Assembly: GCA_030141605.1 (NCBI GenBank)
Contig: JAQGDQ010000479.1
Location: forward strand, 89,493-153,492
DNA: 64,000 nt
Reading direction: 5' to 3'
DNA from: Tubiluchus corallicola
Lineage: Eukaryota; Priapulida; Priapulimorpha; Priapulimorphida; Tubiluchidae
Numbering within the stretch: the stretch's first letter is position 1; every line of letters begins with the position of its first letter. Below the pieces are notes generated by a model. It saw nothing but the letters and a program-made list of their open reading frames with translations. It did no database searches and had not been told where the DNA came from. The translations under genes were made by a program, and so were the position numbers. Of this stretch, positions 37,465 through 47,393 are shown piece by piece.

Positions 37465-37680
37465 AAAGCTGGTGTCTGCTGGGCCGCATGGAGGCAAGCT
37501 GTGATGAAGGTATGCGTTGAGAAATTTTCTACAGTTCAGTCAGAAGTTCAGTTATTCTAGCATTGTATTTAACTGTGTTTATGTAGAAATTAGTCATTTG
37601 ATCGTTTATGACAAAGATTAAAGTGGTTTAACCCACACAGTTTTAATCAACAGGATTATACCGTAAAATGTGTAAGTATA
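37465..37680 (+). repeat. direct repeat flanking the MS4A-like gene, copy 2
   Basis: Same orientation as 32207-32430 and about 80% identical by eye, with a few small indels. Confidence 0.75.
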
Positions 37681-37873
37681 AATATAAATAAAGAATAAAT
37701 AAACTTTAACGCAACTACTATACCAATTATGTTACTCTTCTAATGTAGGCCTAATCATATTCATATTAGTACTAATGACATAAAGCTTCAGTCACAGAGA
37801 AGCTATGGAAACCGAGCAAAGAAAATTATACAATTATAATTATAACACTGATTGTTGAAAAAGGTAACATTGA

Positions 37874-38129
37874 CCAGACGGTTTAGTCTAGTGGTAATGC
37901 GTCTGCTTTTCGTCTGGGAGGTCGTGAGTTCGAACCAGCGTCCGCGTCATACCAAAGACTTTAAAAATGGTACCTGCCATGTCCTGCCTGACCTGTCCTG
38001 TGGTATTTAGGGTAAAAGTGGGGTAATAATAGTCTCTGTTATGCAGTTGTAGGTTGTTATTTACAGTCGGCGATAACAGCTCTTTGAGCTAATGTTAATT
38101 GTTGACCCAAAAGTCGACTTTAAATAAAG

Positions 38130-38228
<99 letters not shown>

Positions 38229-38259
38229 TTTATTTTTATTATTATTATTATTATTATTT
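37874..38259 (+). mobile_element. tRNA-derived SINE with long (ATT)n tail, copy 2
   Basis: A box TAGTCTAGTGG (37884-37894), B box GTTCGAACC (37928-37936), the same body as 21982-22308, and a ~130-bp ATT tail interrupted by TTTTT. The tail ends about 40 bp before the acceptor of the lectin exon, so the SINE supplies most of the T-rich sequence upstream of that acceptor. No clear target duplication. Confidence 0.88.
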
Positions 38260-38301
38260 AATAATAGACTTATCTTTATTTTTTCATGTGCATCATTACA
38301 G

Positions 38302-38564
38302 CCCGCTCCTCCTGGCGGCCCGTCTGGTCCTAAAGATTGTAAAGATGGGGAGGAACACTATGCAGGCAATTGCTACAGGTTTAGCACAGTGAAGGACACT
38401 GCTTGGAAAGCCTTTATGAATTGCAAGGTGATTGGAGGAGATTTGGTTGCCATAGAGACAGCAGAAGAAAATCAGTTTTTGGCGAACATTGCAGAAACTA
38501 AGCGTCGTAAGTTCGATACCGTCAAAATCAACTTTCGTAACATGGGGAAAATAAAGAACAGTCT

Positions 38565-38606
<42 letters not shown>

Positions 38607-38626
38607 CTGTTCTTTATATATATTAG

Positions 38627-38670
<44 letters not shown>

Positions 38671-40063
38671 GATAGATAGATAGATACAGATATAGTATAT
38701 TAGATATTAGATATATTAGATATCATATAATATCTATAATAATATTATCTATAATATATATTACAAAGATTCAGTAATATATTTTATTTTACTATATATA
38801 TATATACATATATATATAAACTTTACAGAGATGATAAATCAGTGTTAGTAACGACGAATAAAAATATGACGTATTTACAACTAAGCACAAAATATTAAAA
38901 ATTACGATTTAATTAACATGGCCGTGGATATATGAATTCTGAATTAGTGTGTATGTTGTCGTACAGGTGTGATGGTATTTCATATCTGGTTAATATTAGT
39001 GATTTTAATTTTGTTTTAAATGCTGACAGGGACTTGATTTGTTTAACCTGTAATGGTAGAGAATTCCAAAGTAGAATTGCTTACTTGATTATAGAGTTGC
39101 TTCCATAGTGGGTATTTGTCCTAATTTGTTTTAGATATACTTAATCTGGAATTGACGTTAGGATTTGGGAAAAAGCTAAATCTGGGTGTTTCTTAGTTAA
39201 TCTAAAGGTTAACTCCCTAAACACACAATAGATGGCGCAAACAATAACAGTAAAAATTTGTTTTTCTCCCACCGACTAAGATACCTACAATTTTCTAAAC
39301 GATTTTTTTCTAAATGAATCAGTATTTGCTGCATAATTTGCAAAATGTGGGACTGTAATCGTTTATTTTGGTGGGAAAGGACAGTAAAATGAGAATTTTA
39401 ACTGTTATAATTTCTAACTAGCAAAGGCCCCGCAAAAATTTTTGCGTATAAATCCACTCATAATCAAAAATACGCGAACATCCTACCTAGTGCTTCTTTA
39501 CTTACCTAACGCAAAGCCAGTAGCAGCAGCTTTTGGTGGACGTGCCCTAAAATATAGCCCACACCATCGTGTAGCCCTGTTCTGTCTCTTTCTAAAGAGC
39601 TATATATCTCGTTTCGAGAGTCCCACCAGGCGCCGCTAGAACGTTTTTTCCGCAGGCTGTTTGACAAAAATTTTGAAAAAAATCACTGATAAAATTTGTT
39701 ATTTTAGTGTTTAATGGGAGTAGTAAAGTACATTATGATTGCTGTGGAATGTACAAAAGTTAAATAACTGTTATATTATATGAAAATATAATGGTAAATA
39801 ACCAAATTTAATATGAATTATATTTTGTTTTTGATAAAGCTGGTGATCATTTTTGGATTGGTTTAACCGACATACACGAGGAGGGTGACTGGAGGTGGTT
39901 TGCAACAGGTGGACCTGCTCTATTTACTTCTTGGGATGTAGCAGATGGCCAACCAGATAATTACGGCGATGGCGAAAGCTGCGCCATCCTGCGGGCAAAT
40001 GGGAACACGTGGAATGACTTCTCGTGTGATACAGCAAAATTTCCGTATATTTGTGAATTCTAG
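38302..40063 (+). CDS. C-type lectin domain protein, last two exons
   Basis: Exon 38302-38506 (after TTACAG; donor CGTC|GTAAGT) and exon 39840-40063 (after GATAAAG, stop TAG) join in phase 1 (C|CT = Pro). The fragment starts PAPPGGPSGPKDC, a short collagen-like/hinge stretch. A typical C-type lectin domain follows: NCYRF near its start, GGDLVAIE, then FWIGL, QPDNYGDGESCAIL, WNDFSCD and a final YICEF. QPD plus WND are the long-loop and beta-4 calcium/sugar ligands, and QPD usually indicates galactose-type specificity. Paired cysteines are in the expected places. An AATAAA at 40165-40170 fits the polyadenylation signal. Upstream exons, including a signal peptide, are not found; acceptor usage implies they exist. 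Probably secreted, innate-recognition type by family; substrate untested. Confidence 0.85.
38554..38620. repeat. long palindrome with AT core in the lectin intron
   Basis: AAAGAACAGTCTTATATATA is followed by a (TA)n core and TATATAAGGCTGTTCTTT, an almost perfect inverted repeat (one mismatch) starting 48 nt after the donor. More TA/GATA repeat follows to about 38815. Cruciform or RNA hairpin potential is high. Confidence 0.9.
38810..39180 (-). mobile_element. LINE C-terminus and 3' UTR (5'-truncated)
   Basis: The minus strand reads LWNSLP-x-QVKQIKSLSAFKTKLK, the 'WNsLP...SlxxFKxxLK' motif found at the C-terminal end of many animal LINE reverse-transcriptase polyproteins, then the 3' UTR shared with 29245-29470. 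It lies inside the lectin intron, antisense to the gene. Confidence 0.75.
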
Positions 40064-40309
40064 GCGACAAGCTAGATTTGAAAAAGTAAAAAAAAATCGA
40101 ATCTATATAGGCTAATATTAAACATGTTTGTATACTGTTGTCACTGATTTGCATGCTGATTATTAATAAACGAAACTTAGTGTGAATTTTACTGGTACTT
40201 GAGGAGAATTTATACGCTTTACTACATGTGCCTATGTAGCAAGTTTGCAATTTTTGTATATCACGAGTATCTGCTTATACGCGACTACAGCGTTGAAGAT
40301 ACCGGTTGT

Positions 40310-40420
40310 TCAAATCACGTTGAGAAGACTGGTTTTCGTCTGATCACCGAAGTTAAGCAACGTCGAGGCGGGTTAGTACTTGGATGGGTGACCGACCATG
40401 AATAGCACGTGCTGGAGCAA
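40310..40420 (+). pseudogene. 5S rRNA-like pseudogene/SINE head
   Basis: AATCACGTTGAGAAG, TCGTCTGATCACCGAAGTTA, GGTTAGTACTTGGATGGGTG and a diverged end GACCATGAATAGCACGTGCTGG. It lacks the 5S 5' stem and carries substitutions in the 3' stem, so it cannot be a functional 5S gene. It is followed not by the GC-rich body but by a LINE-like segment. Confidence 0.75.
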
Positions 40421-40429
40421 GCAAGCACG

Positions 40430-41005
40430 CCACAACAAATGTATGCAATAAAACTACAGATTGTCAATGCACTAAAGCACAGACAATTCAATACTTACAC
40501 TTTGTTAGAAAACAGAAATGAATGCTTTGGCATAATCCCACAACTCAAGCAATTTAATTTACCAATTTCACCTACAAATAGAGAGTTGGAATCCATTGCT
40601 CTTAAGTTTTATTCATGGACAAGGATTTTTTAAAAAAAATTTATTCCGCCAAACTTGTGAACATCTACTTTTCGACTGCCCTTTCATAGACTCACAAAAG
40701 TGTATGTTTTTTAAGAATAACATTAACAGCACTAATATTGCTGTGTTAATTCAAAAGCAAAATGATAGCAACACTTTGTTGAAGTAATTAAGGATGACTT
40801 CATTAGACAGCAAATGTCAGGAGTATTATGATACGTGTTACTAAACTAGCGGTTGTACTATTGCCATCTTTGTAATTTTAATTAGTAATTTACACAGTGT
40901 CTAGAGTCACCTTATTTTATTAGAAAATTTGTAAAATTTATACTTATGCTAATGTTGTACCTGTAAATAGAGGTTTTATTAATAAAGATTTTAAATAAAT
41001 AAAAA
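40430..41005 (+). mobile_element. LINE 3' end with degraded ORF2 C-terminus
   Basis: Frames at 40409-40633 and 40596-40787 overlap with a shift. The second ends FRQTCEHLLFDCPFIDSQK...(C-x-H-x4-C), like the 'C/T-x-x-HLLxxCP' motif at the end of LINE polyproteins. A 3' UTR with AATAAAGATTTTAAATAAATAA follows. The copy is frameshifted and dead. Confidence 0.55.
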
Positions 41006-41064
41006 ATTACAGATCAACATTTATGCTATTAAAAGCATATAAAAATCATATGATGATTAGAAAC

Positions 41065-41448
41065 TAAGGGTGAGCATCGAACGCTCGAATTCGATTCGAA
41101 TGAGTTTTTTTGAACTCGATTCGAATGCAAAATTATAGATTCAAATACTTTAATCACATATATTCCTGATCATTAAAACGATTGAAACATCATGCAATTA
41201 GCATAATTTAGCTGTGATTTCTGCGCACAATTTTAAACAAATTACTAGTCGTTTTATTGCAGAACAAAATCTAGTGATATGCATGATCTTTGTAAGACTA
41301 ATTTTTACTGGTGGTTCGAAAAACTTGTTTGAAAATCTTTCGATCTCAATTCGAATTTGAAACACTGAAGTTCGGTTTGATTCGAATTCGAAAGTCATAA
41401 ATTCGGTTCGATTCAAATTCGCTTTCTGGTAGAGAATGCTCACCTCTA
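41065..41448 (-). mobile_element. hAT-type MITE, family GAGCAT, copy 1
   Basis: 384 bp. The termini TAAGGGTGAGCAT / ATGCTCACCTCTA are inverted repeats with two mismatches. TTAGAAAC flanks both sides (41057-41064 and 41449-41456), a perfect 8-bp target duplication as made by hAT transposases. The interior is full of TTCGAATTCGA motifs. It is inverted relative to 52306-52711. Confidence 0.92.
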
Positions 41449-41566
41449 TTAGAAACACATATTAGACAAGTGTATAAACCAAAGATACTAGGGACTTTGC
41501 AGGAATCAGATGCATTAATTAAGATGAAACACAGAAAACTGGAAAGAAGTACTATAACTGTGCATA

Positions 41567-41839
41567 CAGTCAAAATGGGATATAAAGGACACCTCCCGGT
41601 TGGAAAAAATCGTCTCTCATATCCGATGTCCCTTATAGCCGAAGTTGAGTCAGACCGAGGGTATATCTAGACCTGTACTTTTACCCATATTTTTTTGGAT
41701 TATTGCTACACATTCAGTGCAAACGGTATGTCAGAGTACCTTTATATATGAAGATTTTTATAAGGAAAAATGTTATGAAAAATCGGGACCGGTGTTGGTG
41801 GTCCCTTAAAAGCAAGTTTATTATACCCGAGATTGACTG
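41567..41839. mobile_element. pogo/Tigger-like MITE
   Basis: 273 bp opening CAGTCAA and closing TTGACTG, with TA on both outer sides. Subterminal ATATAAAGGACA and TATCCGATGTCCCTTATAG pair with each other. Termini and TA target fit the pogo branch of Tc1/mariner. No transposase. Confidence 0.7.
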
Positions 41840-41859
41840 TACATTTAATTAGGCTAACC

Positions 41860-43740
41860 TGAAACTTTGTTTAAAACTAGTTTAGCCGAACTGGAACTTG
41901 GCATCAATCACTTATCCCAGTCGAATACTATCCGCAGTTTAACCTTTTTTTGTAATGGCTAACAGATTTGTTGCAAATTTCTCTTGACAAACTTTCAAGC
42001 TATTATGGAACGATCCTAGCAGGAAAAATTACGCTACAATTTTCAAGAACTTTTTAGTTCACAAATTCCAACACGAAAACCAAATTTCTTATTTTTCAAA
42101 AACTGACCATACTGCACATTTTCTCCCTAAAATTGTATTTCCACAAATTTGCAGTGGTCGGACTTCAATATTTTAATAACTTCTAAAATTGTTTCTTGAG
42201 TGTAGTAGTAATGATGTATGCAGGTCGGATGCAAAACAAATCGTTATTAGGCCTTTCTGTACTTGGCTCCTTGACCAAACTGCCTGTGGCCCACAGGAAT
42301 TGTGGGAAAGTTTAATGTGGCCTGGCTAGTCAGATAATTTGCACACCCCTGGGTTACAGTAAGTCAAGCGATCGTTTAAAGGAAATACATCTTTTAAACT
42401 GCTTTAAGTAAAAGGCACCACGTTGTTCCTTTGACCTGTATGCTCCATTGCAACGAATAGATAAATTTCCCATTTATCTACAGTGGTCGTATAACATGAA
42501 AAATGTGAATAGATTTTATACTAAATAAATGAAATATTACTCTTACTTATTTTTATTGAACTATTAATTTCTTTCAGGTCTACTCTGCAATCAGCCTACA
42601 GCCTTTCTCCATAAGTGACATTTCCTTGCACTGCTGCTATTCATGTATTATATATTCAATCAATGTATAGGGATCACATACAAGGGTCATTTTCCACAGA
42701 AATGTCGAAATGTTTGGCACGATTTTAACTTTTTAATGCAAAAGTTTTCATAAAATTGTATTTTTTTAACTATAAATAATTAAACAGGTCACTTTGCTGC
42801 CATCTGCTGACAAAAAGGCCAAAAATTATAGTGAAAAATATCACTTTGCAGCAACTTGTCAATAAAAATGCCAAAAAAACTTAAAAAATTGTTAGCTGTT
42901 AACTAACTATATAGTTAATATAAATTATTTTAACTATATGGGTCATTCTCCACAGAATGTACAATTTTTGTCCCAGGATATTTTTTTAAATAACAAAGTT
43001 TCTGGTGCGATACTGTCTGACGACTGATAGACACCAAAGAAAGAGACTTATTCCAGTTGTATTTGTTGCCAGAAACGTGGTTTGGACATTTCTACTGAAT
43101 CTGAAATCAGTTCCTGTGAAAGTCTTTCCCATTTTCAACTTTTCCATTACGTGAGATTTGGCAGAAAGTATCCGTTTAAAAATTAGTTCACAGTATTTTA
43201 TTCAAAACAGCACACTGGAAGTGAAAATCCTCTTCCCAAATACTTTCAGAACTAGCAAATATTCATGTTGCTTAATTTCATGTGTGTCTCCGTGTTCATG
43301 TGTCATTCCTGTTACTTTGGTGGAAAAGCTGAGGCATGTATAAAAAAGTTGCATTTGTATAAAAATTTGACCAGATATTTATAGCAAGGGACAAAAAATG
43401 TATTTTATAAGACCATTGGTTTATGACACTGCTTGATGTTTATAGGTTGTATTGCACACCTCACGTGTGTAACAGTAATGACAAAAGTAATTATTCAGAT
43501 AACTTTAAAATGGTCATAGTAAATTTTTACAAGTGTTTTAAGCTCTGTCAGTATCCATTTTGTATAAAAGGGAACCTTATTAATAACAGGGCAGAGTAAT
43601 TTTAAGAACATCTTTCCAGTCATTTAGCAGATTTTTTCACATCTGTTTCGCACGTTCTGTAGAGAATGAACCACATAGAAACAAGTGCATTTAATGACAT
43701 ACCATAAAGACACAAAAGTATAAATAGGCTTGTTTTTGTT
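41860..43740. other. no gene recognised
   Basis: AT-rich. GGTCATTnTCCACAGAA occurs twice (near 42686 and 42941), each close to similar sequence on 'TTTGCTGCCATCTGCTGACAAAAAGGCC' / 'TTTGCAGCAACTTGTCAATAAAAATGCC', so a small local duplication is present. No exon. Confidence 0.45.
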
Positions 43741-43886
43741 TACTGACATTTATTAGTTATTTATAACATGCATTGAACAAAAACTCCTCTTCTTCTGTGG
43801 AATGCTTGTTTTGGTCCATAATCTCTCTTACTAATGAATGTACAATTTTGCCTAAAAAAGGAACCTTGTCATTGCTGCAGAAACTT

Positions 43887-44351
43887 TCAATCTTCGTATA
43901 TCCACGGTTTTCCTACGTTGTTCCAATCAACTAAATCTTCTGGTTTAAACCAAAGTTTTATTTCCCGATTTGCACTCTCCACACTGTCACTACCATGGCA
44001 AATATTTCTTCCTACTTGTATGCAGAAATCACCACGAATTGTGCCTGGAGCAGACTTGAATGGATCGGTCTCGCCTAACATCTTTCGTCCGGTAGCTACC
44101 ATATTCAGTCCTTCCCACACCATAGCACACACAGGACCTGAATTCATGTATTTTACAAGGCTGTTGAAAAATGGTTTGCTAGATAATTCCTTGTAGTGTT
44201 CCTTTAAAAGCGGCAAATCAGGTTGAATAAATTTCATGGCTACGAGTTTAAATCCCTTTTGCTCAAATCTCTTGACAATCTCTCCAATTAAACCTCTGTG
44301 CACACCGTCTGGCTTTACAGCAATGAACGTACGTTCTTTGTATTGAGCCAT
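43887..44351 (-). CDS. nucleoside diphosphate kinase, group I (NME1/2-like)
   Basis: 154 aa, complete, intronless, starting at ATG 44351. NDPK transfers the gamma phosphate of ATP to other (d)NDPs through a phosphohistidine. Landmarks: [12 protein letters not shown] at the start, the Kpn-loop region around [17 protein letters not shown], and the active site [12 protein letters not shown] with catalytic His119. The length matches the ~152-residue group I enzymes and the C-terminus ends W-IYED, close to the family's usual W-IYE. AATAAA on the minus strand lies at 43749-43754. It faces away from the HSP70 gene 3 kb to the right. Absence of introns could mean a retrocopy, but the frame is intact and all active-site residues are present, so it is probably functional. 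Confidence 0.93.
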   Translation of the reverse strand: MAQYKERTFIAVKPDGVHRGLIGEIVKRFEQKGFKLVAMKFIQPDLPLLKEHYKELSSKPFFNSLVKYMNSGPVCAMVWEGLNMVATGRKMLGETDPFKSAPGTIRGDFCIQVGRNICHGSDSVESANREIKLWFKPEDLVDWNNVGKPWIYED

Positions 44352-44359
44352 AATTGTTT

Positions 44360-45350
44360 AACAGTAGAAATAAAAAAGAAAATATTAAGCAAAAATGACA
44401 AAACTATTGACGAGCCGGCGTTTTGCGATGAGAGAGAGAGAGAGAAGAATTCACAGCAAAAAAATAACGTTGAAAATTACCGATCACACGTGTGACTTGA
44501 TTTCGAGATTTCTCCAAGCCTCACTGCATTTATTGGGAAAATCTTATGAGAATTCATTCAATCCAATACATCAAATACTAACTTCTCCATTGGTAACAAT
44601 TATATTGACCTTTTTATTATAATTGCATAACAAAGTATTACCTTTATGTACTGGTAAATTTTCTGAAAATCTTGAGTATAATTACACACATAGTATCAAT
44701 ATTGAATAATTGTAGCTTTCAAGTTACATACAATTATGAACCTACAACCAAATTTGTGGTGATTTGTCTAGAATCAACTTATTCATCGATTGAATTATTG
44801 AAATTACAAATTGCAATTATCATAAATTACAATTTAATAACAAAATTAAAGGTTCCTACTAATCAATTCAATCAAGCCAAGGCAAGGCAGTTTGCTCACG
44901 ATCTCACTCAAAAAGACCTCAATTAACATTTTAACTTTGAAGACACTTCATCGTGGAGAGTAGCAAAAGAATGTGCCATTTGGCGGCCGAAGTAGAGATA
45001 GAAGACTAAGCTAGACTAAACCAAACTAAATCGACCTTCCTGAAATTCTGTTTCGTTTCTTTTTTTGGGTTATAGGCTATTGGGTGCATTTTAGTGCTTA
45101 CTTCTTATTTTAGTGTTGTGTTTTGTTTCTCTCGGAGCCTCATATAGAAAACCAGGAAACACTTCATCAAACTAAACTAGTTTATTAAGCGAGAATTCTA
45201 TAACACAAAAGTAAGAAGGAATGCGAAATGATTACACTATACGTGAAAATCTGGAAAACGTTTAAGTGTATCTAAAAATGCAAATATACAAGAGAATGTG
45301 TAAGTGGCATCCTGTCTCAGCAGCCTGCTTCCCCTTATATGGCGTGCCCG
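44360..45350. other. no gene recognised; NDPK 5' flank
   Basis: AT-rich with a short GA tract (44426-44446). Short frames lack domains. Confidence 0.5.
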
Positions 45351-45351
45351 A

Positions 45352-45427
45352 GAAGTTTCTAGAAGTTACTTTCCAGAACATGCTACGAGGTAAGACGATT
45401 ATTCTAACGGAACATTCTACAAAGTTC
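45352..45427. promoter_or_regulatory. orphan heat-shock-element cluster
   Basis: GAAgtTTCtaGAA (45352-45364) is a perfect three-unit nGAAn array. GAAcaTTCtaCAAagTTC (45410-45427) is a four-unit array with one mismatch. It lies 1.0 kb upstream of the NDPK start and 2.0 kb upstream of the HSP70 start, with no heat-shock gene directly attached. Confidence 0.55.
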
Positions 45428-45429
45428 TA

Positions 45430-47060
45430 TTTTATTCTAATAGATGCCAGCGATCTCCACAACACAGACATAGGTCTATCAAAAGCAATCTTATTTTTAC
45501 ATTTTCTAATTACATGAATAACTGATCGACTGGCGTTTTGGGATTTATTTCGCGCCAAAGTAATCCCAGTTTCACAACCATATATGTCTTGTATTTGCCG
45601 TTGCCGCAAGGATTCATTTACTATGGCAATGGCATGACGTTTTCTTGGAGCCACCACACAAGTCACGTGTAACTTCATGCTGCATAACGTAGCTAGAAAA
45701 TATTTGGTCACAAAATGGCAACTAACCCACTTCCATCCCTGGACAACACATTAGCCAGAACCACACCAAGTTTTAGTCAGAATCAGCAATGCTTAACTTT
45801 TGAAAAGCGGCAATGAACTAAGTGAGCAGCCTACGCCGTGCACGCTGTACACGAGGACAGCTACTATGACGTTCATAATGGAGCAGGGTATCTTTCAAGC
45901 TCACCACCATACAAAGAAATCACATCTTGCCTGATCAGAGTAAGTTATCTTACACACATGAAGAACATGTTTATCAGGTCAAACAAGCGCAAATTAATTA
46001 TTACTTTTACACAGAAACAAAGCAGATACTTCTTATGGGTCAAAGCACAAAATATTAAATTTGTTGTGGTTAGAATTAGAAAAATTAAAATACAAATACA
46101 AATTTTCGTCAAAGGCAAAACAGTAATAAGTCATAGTATTGTACAGAACACCCCTTTCACGCTAAATGTAAGTTTCTGTTGAAGCCAAGTTATGGATCTG
46201 GCCTGTATAAAAGCGCTCTTCTCTTCTGTTTTACTGGTTCAGTTAGATAAATCGATCACGGTGTAAACTCTATTTCATCATTATTTTTGAATCTACTTCA
46301 TGTAATTTGCCAATAAAGGTCTCGTGTTTCTCACACATCATTCTGTTGTTTCGTGGATGGATGTCAAAGAGTTATAGACTGCTTGGCATCTGCACGTGCT
46401 GGTACCGAACCAACTTGGGTAGGTTTAGCCCTTATCGGCGAGGTACCGTCTGCAGTTCAGTATTTTACAGAGGTTGAGAATTAATTTACGATCAAAAAAC
46501 TCTTTTAATAATAGTTATAAGAATTGGTACAGTCCTAACGTTAAACTTAATGACTGTTCTGTCAGAAGAGGTCACATATCGTGGCCACTGTGTAGATTTC
46601 ACTCTTGTACATAGTGTTTCGCTCTCTGAGTGTACATCTACCTTACAGGAACGCTTTTTACAAAATAAATTGGGCATGTAGTCTCTTTTCTAAGGCTACG
46701 GTTGTACATTTATATAATTCGTTGAAATGAACGATCATTGAAAGCCCATCACGAAATGAGCCCATTTCCAAAATAAATCCGCCATCAGGACAGGAAAATA
46801 CAGCCTTTAATTCAGCAATAAAACTAGGCACTGTTGTGCAAATGGCTTGTCAGCACCATTTCTGGGTTAAATAAATAATAAATAATAGACTACAAAGAAT
46901 TAAACATGTTAAAGAAACAGGAATTACGGCGTCTTACAAAATCTTGGTGAGTTCGATTAGATATGCCTGGTGCCTAAACGTCATTCCAATATTTGGTCTC
47001 CATTCGCTATTGCGCTGTCCAATCATTGCAGAAGTGGGCGTGTTTACCGCTGCGTTCATT
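45430..47060. other. no gene recognised; intergenic
   Basis: A TATAAAAG at about 46206 followed by AATAAA at about 46313 and TTTCTCACACATC is promoter/LTR-like, but no primer-binding site or target duplication was found. Frames at 45427-45711 (minus) and 45838-46182 (plus) are not recognisable. Confidence 0.35.
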
Positions 47061-47068
47061 CATGATAT

Positions 47069-47232
47069 TTCTCGAACATTCTGGCGAGGCGGGGAAATCT
47101 CTGTGGAAACTTCTGGAAAGTTCTCCTGCGAGCTGTGTAAGCGTGTCGCGAAGATGGTTCAGCCATGAGGTTTCTTTGCGTTACTGGAAAGGCGTGGAAA
47201 CTTCTAGAATTTACTACAAAATAGTATATAAG
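47069..47232 (+). promoter_or_regulatory. HSP70 heat-shock promoter: three HSEs and TATA box
   Basis: HSE distal TTCtcGAAcaTTC (47069-47081). HSE middle GAAacTTCtgGAAagTTC (47106-47123), four perfect units. HSE proximal GAAacTTCtaGAA (47197-47209), followed at a 15-bp gap by TATATAAG (47225-47232). Position and spacing are those of a heat-inducible HSF-driven promoter. Confidence 0.93.
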
Positions 47233-47393
47233 CGCCGAGCAATGATCAGACGACAGATTTTGATACACAGAAAAGCAACCATCAAGTGATACGAGTCTTC
47301 AAAATCGCTAGATTGCGTTTTATAATTATTCTCAGTGAATTTAGATTACAGTGACCACACTAGTGTTATATATTAAACAATAATACAGTGGAC

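Noticed and set aside
43887-44351. NDPK as a dead retrocopy
   Set aside because: Intronless, but the frame, the catalytic His motif and the C-terminus are intact and a poly(A) signal is present, so a functional gene is the better reading.
46199-46345. Promoter of another gene or a solo LTR (TATAAAAG, then AATAAA)
   Set aside because: No open frame downstream, no primer-binding site and no target duplication were found; left unassigned.
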